DNA from: Bufo bufo
Lineage: Eukaryota; Chordata; Amphibia; Anura; Bufonidae
Reading direction: 5' to 3'
DNA length: 64,000 nucleotides
Assembly: GCF_905171765.1 (NCBI RefSeq)
Contig: NC_053390.1
Span: 164,340,166 to 164,404,165 of the forward strand
Positions 55,413 to 64,000 of the stretch are shown here, piece by piece. A program made the translations under genes and the position numbers. How positions within the stretch are numbered: position 1 is the stretch's first letter; the number at the start of each line of letters is the position of its first letter. The notes beneath the pieces are model-generated. The model saw only the letters and a program-made list of their open reading frames with translations. It did not search any database and was not told where the DNA came from.

Positions 55413-56986
55413 GGCCAGAGTCACACGTAACTGATTGGCTGCAGATTTGTTGTACAGTACTAGCAAAGTGGATGAGAATTTCAGAAAGCTCATTATGTGC
55501 TGCGTAAAAAAAAACTCAGCAGAAAAGCTGTGGTATTGAGGATTTTAAATTTGCAACAACTTTGAGAAGGTAGGTCCTGGGGAGAAGAGGACACTGGCAG
55601 CTTTTCTCTATACCTAGAAGTAATCTCAACTCTGATTGTGTCTATAATAATAAACTGGAGAGTTTCTTCAATAATCTATCAAGTTTGTTATATGAACATA
55701 GGCTGGTTGAGGTGCTGTACATTGAATATATGTATGTAGTGCAGTAAGTCTACTGTGTTATGTGCCACTTGTACAGGGGGGTGGAAGGCTAGGGGACCAC
55801 CGGGGGATTCACCTGTACCCATGTGGGCCACTCCGAGCCTGAGCATCTCAATTTATACAGAGGATTTCTCTTGCTGATTTTCCTTTTCCCAAGGAGAAGG
55901 TGAAAGCTGCTTGCTGTTCCACGGGGCCAAAAACGCATGTAATATATGCGTTTTTTTCCAGATTTTAGTGCATCTTTTACTGCGGAAACACAGCAAATAC
56001 CAAAGTATTTTTTTCCTCTTTACTTTCAGTCACTTGTGGCTGAACATGGTGCAGATTTATTTACAGAAAATGCACACGAAATCCGCACCAAAAATGCACA
56101 TAAGTACGCAATATTTATCGTGTTTTTGGTGCAGATTTAATGCAGTTTTTCCTCAGATTCCACCCTTCCATCGAAAAGGGCAAAATTTGCAAAAGAAAAA
56201 TGCAAAAATTGACATGCCACACATGAGATTTATCTAATCTCATACAGGTACTCTCAGTGGTGTAGGTATAGAGGTTGCAGCGATTGCAATTTGTGACCAG
56301 GCCCCATGTTACAAAATCCAGATTCCACTCCTTCCCTTCTGAGCACTGCTGTTTAACCAAACAGCAGTTTATGACCAGGTTTGAGGTATTATGTACTCAG
56401 AAATTGCGTAACAAATTATGCAAAACTTTTTCTCTTTTTATCCATTGTTAATAAATTCTATGAAACACTTGTGGGATCAAAACCATCACTTCACCCCTAG
56501 CTGAATTCAATGGGAGCATAGTTTCAAAATAGGCTTATTTTTTTGGGTTTCCACTGTATTGGTACCTCAGGGATGTTGGAAGTTTGACATGGTACCCCAA
56601 ACTCATTCCAGTAAAATCTGTGTTTCAAAAGCCAAAAGTCTCTTCCTCTCTTCTGAACCCTGCAGTGTGACCATACAGCAGGTTACGGACATATATGGGG
56701 TATTGCCGTACTTAGGAGAAATGGCATAACATTTTTGGGAGGTCCTTGTAAAAAGTTTTGAGTTAAAACTCCATATTATTAGCATGCAATTTTCATACCT
56801 CAATTGTAATAAATTCTATGAAACACCTCTCGTTGAGAGATATATTTTCCAAAGGTGTATTTGAGTCAAGTAGCACCCTAGGCCCACATATGGGATATTT
56901 CTAAAAACTGTAGAATCAGGGTAATAAATTTTAAGTAGTAGTACAATTTCATCATCTGCTGAGTTGAAAATCTCCCAAAAAATAAA
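55413..56986. other. unclassified repeat-like DNA
   Basis: Frequent phrases such as 'gcagattta', 'tgcgttttt' and 'aaatgcacat' suggest one or more old foldback copies near 55920-56240. No gene signature was seen in the short frames. Confidence 0.3.
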
Positions 56987-57144
56987 GGGGAGATTTATCA
57001 AACTGGTGTAAAGTAAAACTGGCTTAGTTGCCCATATCAACCAATCAGATTCCACCTTTCATTTTTCACAGCTCCTTAGGAAAATGAAAGGTGGAATCTT
57101 ATTGGTTGCCATGGCCAACTAGGCCAGTTTGATAAATCTCCCCC
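56987..57144. repeat. short hairpin MITE, GGGGAGATTTATCAAACTGG family
   Basis: A 158-bp palindrome: GGGGAGATTTATCAAACTGG is mirrored at 57125-57144, with inner 'aaccaatcagattccacctt' mirrored by 'aaggtggaatcttattggtt'. A sister copy is at 62428-62604. Confidence 0.9.
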
Positions 57145-57996
57145 GAAATTTTGCATTAATTCTCATAAAACACCTAAATGGTTAACTTCCTGAATGCCAT
57201 TTTGAATAATTTGAGGGGTGCAGTTTTAAAAAAAAATGAGGAGATTTATGTGGTGTTCTAATATATAGGGCTCTCAAAGCCACTTCAGAAGTAAATTGGT
57301 CCCTAAAACATAAGATATAGAAATTTTCTTGAAAATTCATACGACTTGCTACTAAAATTATAAGCCCTCTAATGACCCCCCACCCCTCCCAGTTAATGGC
57401 GTGAAATCAGCGCATGCCTGGGCCCGGCAGCGATGCGCGAATGGCCTATGGGGAAATAAGATGCCACAGGGCTGGCCTGAGCTTACTGAGGGGCAGAGTT
57501 AGGCGCGAGTGAGGCAGGGGAACTTGGGCACTTTCAGAAAACTCTCCGCCCCTGGGCACTTGCGGTGGATCTTTGGGCGATTTGAAGCATCTGAAAAACT
57601 AAACACAGGTAACATCTGTGTCATGTCTTTGTGCCCCACTGAACAATGTGATCTGTTTAAAACCGGTCAGGTAGGTGACAGATTCCCTTTAATATGCAGA
57701 TTACGCTGCTGTTGGTGCAATGAGGGCATCATCTTTGCTCTTGTTGGACCCAAACATTTCTGTGGCCAGACGCTCCCTCACTTCTTTACCATTGCCAGAC
57801 TCTGTCAATCAAAGCAGTGAGGGAGGGGCTGGCCACAGAAAAGAGCAGAGATTGTCTGAGACAAGAGCAATAGTGACGCCTTTGTTGCACCAAAGGCATA
57901 TTAAGAAAAAGTATCATAAATTTGGAATGGAGCCGCAGATCAACAAAAGAAAAACTGTGTGTTTGATGCAAACAGTTGGATAGGGAGATCCAACCT
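57145..57996. other. unclassified; T2-type right end at 57669-57691 and an inverted repeat at 57705-57900
   Basis: 'gtgacagattccctttaa' at 57673 is the right terminus of a T2-type element without a visible left end. The inverted pair 'ttggtgcaa', 'tttctgtggccag' and 'ctggccacagaaa', 'ttgttgcaccaa' spans 57713-57893. Confidence 0.5.
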
Positions 57997-58607
57997 TTAA
58001 AGGGCTTCTGTCACCCCCCATTTAGCAATTTTCAGTATCGGACACTAGCTATTTGCTAATGTCAGTTGAGTCCATATATATCACTCTTACCTCTCTTTGT
58101 GCTGTAATTTCTTTTAAAATTGTACTTTTATAATATGCAAATTACTTCACTACTAGCAAGTTGGGTGGTTACTTGCTGGTAGCCGCCGCATCCTCGGACT
58201 ATAAACACGTCCCCTCCTCCACTTGATAGACAGGGCCAGCGAGCGCTCTCCTCCTCCCGTTGGCCCTGTCTGCCCATAAAATCCCGCGCCGTACCAGACC
58301 TCATTCGGCGCAGGCGCTCTGAGAGATTGACGCTGGAGCATTGAGGAAGGAGCGGGCAAGCGAGCGTCCTTCTCTCAGAGCGCCTGCGTCCAATGAGGAC
58401 CGGTACGGCGCAGGCGCGGAACTTCATGGGCAGACAGGGCCAACGGTCCCTGTCTATCAAGTAATTACCATATTATAAAATAAATTTTTAAAGAAATTAC
58501 AGCACAGATAGAGGTAAGAGTGATATATATGTACTCAACTGACATTAGCAAATAGCTAATGTCCGATACTGAAAATTGCTAAATAGGGGTTGACAGAAGC
58601 CCTTTAA
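57997..58607. mobile_element. T2/Kolobok-type MITE, shorter sister of 50846-51632
   Basis: TTAA on both sides, termini AGGGCTTCTGTCACCCCCC (left) and the complement with a short loss (ggttgacagaagccct, right). Arms share 'gacattagcaaatagctaat' and 'cagagcgcctgcg' blocks with the copy at 50846. Confidence 0.9.
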
Positions 58608-58753
58608 GGTTAATTTAGGCTTTTTCCTTAAGGGGTTAATAATCAAACTGCTATTAGCTGTAGTCGGTTTGATAATTACACTAATCCGCATGCCAGAGTG
58701 ATTTTGCCTGTGTAGCAGTAGAACATGTGAAGCCATCTATATTGGGTCTCCTT

Positions 58754-59022
58754 TTTAGGCCTACTACACATGACCGTATCTGTTTTGTTGTCGGCAAGTC
58801 GCGGATCCTCAAAATAGGGATGTGGTCACTGTGCATCTCACACTTTTCGTGGCCCCCCATTGTAAAAATGCCTATTCTTGTCTACAAAATGGACAAGTTA
58901 TATAATTTTCGGCACAGATGCGGACTGTACACGGATGACATCTGTCTGTTGTCTGCATTTTTTACGGCAGTAGTGAATGGGACAGCATTCCACCAATAAT
59001 ACAGTCATGTGCATGAGGCCTT
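58754..59022. mobile_element. foldback-type MITE with 'taggcctactacacatgacc' end
   Basis: Left TAGGCCTACTACACATGACC and right complement (GTCATGTGCATGAGGCCTTA) form inverted ends of about 20 bp over 269 bp. The interior has 'gttgtc', 'cggatg' and 'catt' phrases typical of this group. Confidence 0.75.
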
Positions 59023-59632
59023 AAAATGTATGTAACAAAAGCCAGCAACTTGAGGTCTCTGACCCCCCTTTCTCTCACTAAAATGATGCTATATCTGGTG
59101 AGGGGAGTAAGTATATAAAGATCCTGGTCTTTGCTGCCATCTTGTGTACAGTTTAATAATAGTTTAACTGTCACAGATATTTTTTCACACATTTAGAAGT
59201 TAGTACAAATTACGGTACAAATTTTTGAATTAATAATCTAAAAAAAAATGGTGACATTATAATAGCAACCCAAATGTCAATAGCTATTATCAATGGAGAA
59301 ATGCCAGAAAGGGTGGATTCACATCGCGTTTTTCCCATCCTTTTAACATATACAAAAAACTTATACATTAAACGGATGCCATACAGGTCAATGGACAAAG
59401 TAATTCTCAGAATGGGGAAGTGTATGCTTGTGGTGGGACTAGTAAGCGGATGCATCTTGAAGAGGGCCATAAACGGGGAACATTATTAAAAATTCTGCTC
59501 TTATTTTTCTTATCTTCATGGAGGTTTGGGTCCCATTTCTCCATTACAGAAATCTGAATTCCTGGCTGCCTGCAGCCACCACTAGAGGGAGCTTAGGTAA
59601 CTAACTGCATCCTATTTTACATTGAACTCAAT
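59023..59632. other. unclassified; old MITE-like stretch at 59290-59500
   Basis: 'gggtggattcacatcgcgtt' near 59309 is in the style of the foldback MITEs. No clear second end and no gene. Confidence 0.35.
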
Positions 59633-59637
59633 AATAA

Positions 59638-60301
59638 TGTAACGAGGCGCCGGCTTCACGTTTCCCCTCCTCAGTGCCGCTGGCGTCCTGCGGCTAGTAC
59701 GGAGCGAGGACGTGCGCTGCGTCCTCATCTCCACAGCAACGGGGGTGGGGAGGACCCAGCCGCACTCACCTTCTTAGCGCGGTCGGCGTCCTCCACTCCC
59801 ATGGCAACTATAAGGAGTCCAAGCGCCGAGCTGAGCACTCGGCGCTCAGCTGGTTGCAGGGGAATGAGTCATGTGGCGCTGGCCACGTCACATGACTCCT
59901 CTTCCCCACTATATATATAGGCAACCTGCTGACCACAGGTTGCTTGTGAATAAGGTCCTATCCAGAGTTCCTAGTGTGATTTTGTGGCTTTTGACTCCCG
60001 ACTCATTGATCATCTCCATCCTTGCTTGCTCCTTGTGTCTGGTTCGCTTCTCCTGGTTTTTGACTTTGGCTTGTTTTTGACCCGTCTTTGCTTATCCTCT
60101 TGTACTGTAGTTGCCTCCTGGTTCTGACTCGGCTTGTTGACCATTCTATGTCTGTCTGTCTTGTTTGTCCCTACGCACTTACCAAGGCTAGGGTACGCAG
60201 CCCAGTTGCGCTCCGTTACTTAGGATGGATAGTGCAAGTAGGCAGGGACAGGGGTGTGGGTGGAGTCAGTGGTGCACAATCCCCTCCCCCTCTTTGTGAC
60301 A
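59638..60301 (+). mobile_element. solo LTR with 5-bp target duplication
   Basis: The 664-bp sequence starts TGTAACGAGGCGCCGG and ends TTTGTGACA. It is flanked by the perfect duplication AATAA (59633-59637 and 60302-60306). A strong TATA box, ctatatatatagg, lies near 59910, giving plus orientation. There is no internal region. It is unrelated in sequence to the solo LTR at 8300. Confidence 0.87.
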
Positions 60302-60306
60302 AATAA

Positions 60307-60480
60307 AGCTACATGCACACGAACGTATTTTGTTTCCGCGTCCGTTCCATTTTTTTTGCGGATAGGATGCAGACCCATTCATTTCTTTGGAGCTGTTAAA
60401 AAATGCGGATAGTCAACTGTTTTCTACGTCCGTGGTTCCATTCCGCAAAACAAAATAGAGCATGTCCTATTCTTGTGACA
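60307..60480. repeat. foldback-type MITE, left part
   Basis: 'gctacatgcacacgaacgta' and 'tccgcgtccgttcc' at the left, 'ggaacgga'-like complements at 60420-60445. It is cut off near 60480 by unrelated sequence. Confidence 0.55.
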
Positions 60481-60604
60481 TGTGACCTTTACTGTGCGCA
60501 GTCTTCACAGCTGAAAGCCGAGAACCAGGAAGAAGAGAGAAAGCTCTGGTGGTGAGAAGCGGCGGCGTCCAGGAGCAGGAGAGGTAAGTTATATATTTTT
60601 TTAT

Positions 60605-61085
60605 TTGATTTGCGCTGATGGCTGACATGGGGGGGCATGATTGGCGGGCATGATGGCTGACATGGGGGCATGATGGCTGACATGGGGGCATGATGGCTGA
60701 CATGGGGGCATGATGGCTGACATGGGGGCATGATGGTTGACAGGGGCATGATGGCTGACATGGGGGCATGATGGCTGACATGGGGGCATGATGGCTGACA
60801 TGGGGGCATGATGGCTGACATGGGGGCATGATGGCTGACATGGGGCATGATGGCTGACATGGGGCATGATGGCTGACATGGGGCATGATGGCTGACATGG
60901 GGGCATGATGACTGACATGGGGGCATGATGGCTGACATGGGGGCATGATGGCTGACATGGGGGCATGATGGCTGACATGGGGGCATGATGGCTGACATGG
61001 GGGCATGATGGCTGACATGGGGGACTGATGGCTGACATGGGGGACTGATGGCTGACATGGGGGACTGATGGCTGACATGGGGGGC
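60605..61085. repeat. 20-bp minisatellite
   Basis: About 23 tandem units of GCTGACATGGGGGCATGATG, with variants lacking one G (three units near 60841-60900) or reading 'gggactgatg' at the right end. The minus-strand frames of about 200 codons (PCQPSCPHVSHHAPMSA...) arise because 60 bp is a multiple of three. They are not genes. Confidence 0.95.
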
Positions 61086-61247
61086 TGATCTGAGGCATTG
61101 GGGGTCTGATCTGAGGTCTGATAACATTGGGGGTCTGATTGCTGGTCTGACCTGTGGTGCTATGGAAAATATTTTTTCTTATTATCCTCCTCTAAAACCT
61201 AGGTGTGTCTTATGGGCCGGTGCGTCTTAGAGGGCAAAAAATACGGT
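61086..61247. repeat. degenerate repeat units and CCGTATTTTT-type end
   Basis: 'gggggtctgatctgaggt' variants continue to 61150. At 61195-61245 'gtgtcttatgggccg' and 'agggcaaaaaatacgg' match the right end of the foldback family of 50210-50607. The minisatellite therefore seems to be an expansion inside such an element. Confidence 0.6.
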
Positions 61248-61557
61248 CCTCAAACCAGCGATTGTCTGAAGCAGGGAGAAGATATCAGGACCACACAGAA
61301 GAGAAGCCAGCTGCTACAGAAGGGACCAGGGCCAGGTGAGCTGCGGGGGGCGCCCTAATGTAGCTTCGCTTGTGTTGGCAAAAGTCCTTGCACCGGCCCT
61401 GCTCATGCAGCCAGTACTTATCCTCCATGCTGTCACTAAATCACTGCAAAACATGCTTGATGACGGTTATACATAATTATACTGACATCTTGTGGCCATT
61501 TGATATCATTGTGCAACAGACTTTTACTAATAGCTTTGTGATGTATATGTGTATATT
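61248..61557. other. unclassified; hAT-like end near 61380
   Basis: 'gcaaaagtccttgcaccggccctg' at about 61379-61402 is, reversed, CAGGGCCGGTGCAAGGAC, a hAT-style terminus. The left partner is not evident. Confidence 0.4.
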
Positions 61558-61927
61558 CAGGTGAAACTCGAAAAATTTGAATATCGTGCAAAAGTCCATT
61601 TCTTTCAGTAATGAAAATGAAATGGAATTGCATTAATGCAGCTTAAAATTAGAATTTAGTGAAAAGGTTAAAAATAGTCTAGGCTCAAAGTGTCACCCTC
61701 TAGTCAGCTAATTAATCCATATCCCCTGAGAAAAGAGTACCTTAAAATTGAGACTTTGGGGTTTCATAAGCTGTAAGCCATAATCATCCAAATTATAACA
61801 AATAAAGGCTTGAAATATCTCGCTTTGCATGTAATGAGTCTATCTCATATGTTAGTTTCACCTTTTAAGTTGCATTACTGAAATAAATAAAGTTTGCACG
61901 ATATTCTAATTTTTCGAGTTTCACCTG
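61558..61927. mobile_element. mariner-type MITE, CAGGTGAAACTCGAAAAATT ends
   Basis: Terminal inverted repeats: CAGGTGAAACTCGAAAAATT on the left and its complement (AATTTTTCGAGTTTCACCTG) on the right, followed by TA. The subterminal 'gaatatcgtgcaaaagt' and 'gtttgcacgatattc' are also mirrored. I recognise these ends from a Tc1/mariner non-autonomous family shared by fish, frogs and others. No coding region. Confidence 0.85.
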
Positions 61928-62049
61928 TATCTATTTGAATCACATTCTTATTGTAGATTTTTTAATGTAGGTGGATAAGCCCCAGTTTGTGACATCATCT
62001 TATTGGTACTAAATTGTATGAATTACCAATTGCTTTTAGAGGGAGGGTG
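61928..62049. other. spacer
   Basis: AT-rich; nothing recognised. Confidence 0.3.
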
Positions 62050-62258
62050 GGCATGGCACCTTGCAGCACCGGGGTTCTGGGTTTGAATCTGGCCAAGGCC
62101 AACATCTGTGGTTTCCTCCGCATACTCCGGTTTCCTCCCACACTCCAAAGACATACTGATAGGGAACTTAGATTGTGAGCGCCACTGGGACAGCGAGTGA
62201 TTATAATGTCTGTAAAGCTTTGCTATATACTGTAAGTGCATAAAATAAATAGATAAGA
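62050..62258 (+). mobile_element. V-SINE-like tRNA-derived SINE, 5'-damaged
   Basis: A tRNA-like head with a B box (gggtttgaatc near 62090) is followed by the conserved central phrase 'ggtttcctcccacactccaa' and 'agacatactgatagg'. The tail has 'gattgtgagcgccactggga' and 'aataaataga'. The order is that of V-SINE-type elements. The A box is missing or mutated (gagggagggtgggcatggc), so it is probably transcriptionally dead. Confidence 0.8.
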
Positions 62259-62427
62259 AAGGCAGCACGTGTTCTTCATTCCCAAGTGAAGCAAAGAAAA
62301 TTAATCCATGACAGTGAAATCCTGCGATTTGCAATACAATAAATCAAGTATATGACGTGTATATAATGTACCAAATCACCCTATTAGTAACTGTAGGAAG
62401 TGGCAACTATATCAATCAAGTATATGA
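62259..62427. other. spacer
   Basis: 'atcaagtatatga' occurs twice (about 62343 and 62416). Otherwise nothing was seen. Confidence 0.3.
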
Positions 62428-62604
62428 GGGGGAGATTTATCAAAACTGGTGTAAAGTAGAACTGGCTTAGTTGCCCATAGCAACCAATCAGATTCCAACT
62501 TTCATTTTCCAAAGGAACTGTCAAAAATGAATAGTGGAATCTGATTGGTTGCTGCGGGCAACTAAGCCAGTTTTCCTTTACATCGGTTTTGACAAATCTC
62601 TCCC
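62428..62604. repeat. short hairpin MITE, second copy of the GGGGAGATTTATCAAA family
   Basis: A 177-bp palindrome with ends GGGGGAGATTTATCAAAACT and mirror, and inner 'gcaaccaatcagattcca' mirrored by 'tggaatctgattggttgc'. Sister of 56987-57144. Confidence 0.9.
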
Positions 62605-62609
62605 ATAAG

Positions 62610-63065
62610 GGCCCATCATGCACACGCCTGTTGCCTGTTTAGCAGTCAGCAAACTGCGGATCAATAAAACACGGATACCGGTCATGTGCATTCCGCATTT
62701 TGGGGAACGGGACGTCTGGCCCATAATAGAATTGTCCTTGTCCGTGATACGGAAAATAATAGGACATGTTCTATTTTTTTGCAGAAGGGCGATGCGGGCA
62801 TACAGAAACAGAATGCAAATATGTAAATTATCGTTAAGGGTACTTTAACACTAGCGTTTTTATTTTCCGGCATAGAGTTCCATCCTAGGGACTCTATACC
62901 GGAAAAGAACTGATCAGGCATATCCCCATGCATTCTGAATGGAGAGAAATCCGTTCAGGATGCATCAGGATGTCTTCAGTTCAGTCTTTTTGACTTTTCT
63001 GGACGGAGATAATACCGCAGCGTTCAGCGGTTTTATCTCCGGCCAAAGAAACTGAACACTTGCCT
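62610..63065. repeat. two foldback-type MITEs side by side
   Basis: 62610-62830: 'gcccatcatgcacacgcctg' end and 'ccgtgatacgg', 'ggacatgttctat' interior. 62838-63065: 'aagggtactttaacactagc' end with inner inverted 'ccggcatagagttcc/gggactctataccgg', 'ggatgcatcaggatg' and 'cggagataa.accgc/gcggttttatctccg'. They belong to the same loose group as 33450 and 53979. Confidence 0.55.
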
Positions 63066-63187
63066 GAATGTCGAGTGAAACTGCACAATTATCGAGCAGT
63101 GTAAAATAAATAAATGATAGAGCAATGACCGATTAACTTCCTTTACATGATAAATGACACTTGCTGAAGTGACACAACCCCTTTAAA
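63066..63187. mobile_element. right end of a T2/Kolobok-type MITE
   Basis: 'cttgctgaagtgacacaacccctttaa' ends at 63187 and matches the right terminus of the element at 11903-13560. No left end was found nearby. Confidence 0.65.
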
Positions 63188-64000
63188 CCCATCTCATACC
63201 TCTCATGGAAAACCAGCAACTAGGAAAAGAAAGGTGGCCCATAACTTGTACATCAATGGACATAGTAACTGAATACAGACCATCTGAGCTCGTTGTTATC
63301 ATTCCCCTGCCAACAATCAGTGCAAGAAAAACAGATATAAAGGTAATAAAACTTAAAGGTTTTTTTTGGGGGGCCTTAACGAGAACCTGTCACCAGTCAC
63401 GAAATGCAGTGCAATCTAAAGGCAGCATGTTATAGAGCAGGAGGATCTGAGCAGATAAATCTTTTAATGTATACAAAAAATAGTGGTAGGTTGTGGTGGC
63501 TCACTAGCAAGTAGTTAAGGTATGGTGCTGCAAGCTCATATAGAGGGAATCACCCCACCCTCTCTTAAAAGGCAAATGTAGTAATAGAATAATGAGCGAG
63601 CACTCATACACTTGGCAACCAGATTGACATATGCAGAAAATATTTATTAAATCCCCATAAAATACAAGTAATAAAATTTATAAGAACAATGTAGCAATAA
63701 TATACAACATTACAGTCACATATATTGTGGTAGATATGATCGACACTATATTCATATGACTCAATAGTGTCGATAAATTCAATGATATATATCACACCAA
63801 AAAACTTCAAGTATATGCTGTTATTTGGGAAAGAGGAGGTATTATCTTCTAGAGCTCTATCCCAATTTGGGAAACTAAATGTCACTGAAAATGTTGTAGG
63901 TGTATTCACTGGGAGCGCAATATGTTCATAAAGTGTCCACAGGAATCCTGATAATGTGAAAAGTCTCTTATAGCATATCCTTTTAAGGTCGATATGAGCT
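63188..64000. other. unclassified; T2-like terminus near 63375
   Basis: 'ccttaacgagaacctgtcacc' at 63375 resembles the TTAAAGRR ends with mutations, and the sequence after it is repeat-like. From 63480 the DNA is AT-rich with a small palindrome 'atcgacactat..atagtgtcgat' near 63739-63776. No gene. Confidence 0.35.

Noticed and set aside
60467..61127. Three overlapping frames of 165-212 codons rich in PCQPSCPHVSHHAPMSA
   Set aside because: They are translations of the 20-bp minisatellite; three units make 60 bases, so all frames stay open. No gene.
1..64000. An intact host protein-coding gene
   Set aside because: Every long frame with a recognisable family is a transposon protein or arises from repeats; the only spliced structure (34.5-37.4 kb) is degenerate.

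Overview
This window reads as repeat-dense nuclear DNA from an amphibian, most likely a neobatrachian frog. I could not support a single intact host gene. Evidence for the lineage is the mix of repeats: many palindromic elements that start TTAAAGRR (T2/Kolobok-type MITEs known from frogs), several Tc1/mariner copies, piggyBac, Sushi-like Ty3/gypsy, BEL/Pao, a CR1-like LINE and a V-SINE-like tRNA SINE. All long reading frames of recognisable origin are transposon proteins, and nearly all are broken.

Layout, left half. 0-2 kb: a short satellite-like array interrupted by a DD36E Tc1 element. 2-6.3 kb: MITEs and a large imperfect inverted repeat. 6.3-7.9 kb: a CR1-like LINE reverse transcriptase. 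7.9-8.9 kb: a 31-bp minisatellite split by a solo LTR with a perfect 5-bp target duplication. 8.9-10.4 kb: a gypsy RNase H/integrase remnant on the minus strand. 11.4-11.8 kb: a hAT transposase scrap. 11.9-13.6 kb: a T2-type element with a second DD36E Tc1 inside it. 16-17.5 kb: DD34E Tc1 copy 1. 18-20.1 kb: a Sushi-like gypsy gag-pol ruin. 20.2-25.4 kb: a piggyBac element with both TTAA ends, a damaged transposase and a striking alternating foldback region. 25.4-31.5 kb: a BEL/Pao element on the minus strand (probable 3' LTR, then truncated RT, protease and gag), itself interrupted by DD34E Tc1 copy 2.

Right half. 34.5-37.4 kb: a degenerate multi-exon MADF/Myb-like gene with canonical splice sites, probably the accessory gene of a PIF/Harbinger element. 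38.8-40.4 kb: DD34E Tc1 copy 3. 40.7-45 kb: AT-rich DNA with nested inverted repeats. 45.1-46.8 kb: a hAT-ended foldback carrying tRNA-like sequences in its arms and a 44-bp minisatellite in its middle. 47-58.6 kb: six full-length T2-type MITEs, a 1.2-kb hAT element with a perfect 8-bp duplication and another element nested in it, and a large foldback element that contains one of the T2 MITEs. 59.6-60.3 kb: a second solo LTR with a perfect 5-bp duplication. 60.6-61.1 kb: a 20-bp minisatellite. 61.5-64 kb: a mariner MITE, a V-SINE and several small foldbacks.

The genes do not form a pathway. The content is layered insertion history: target-site duplications and interrupted palindromes let the order of several insertions be read directly. 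Elements on both strands have decayed by frameshift, nonsense change and internal deletion; the three DD34E Tc1 copies and several T2 MITEs look youngest.
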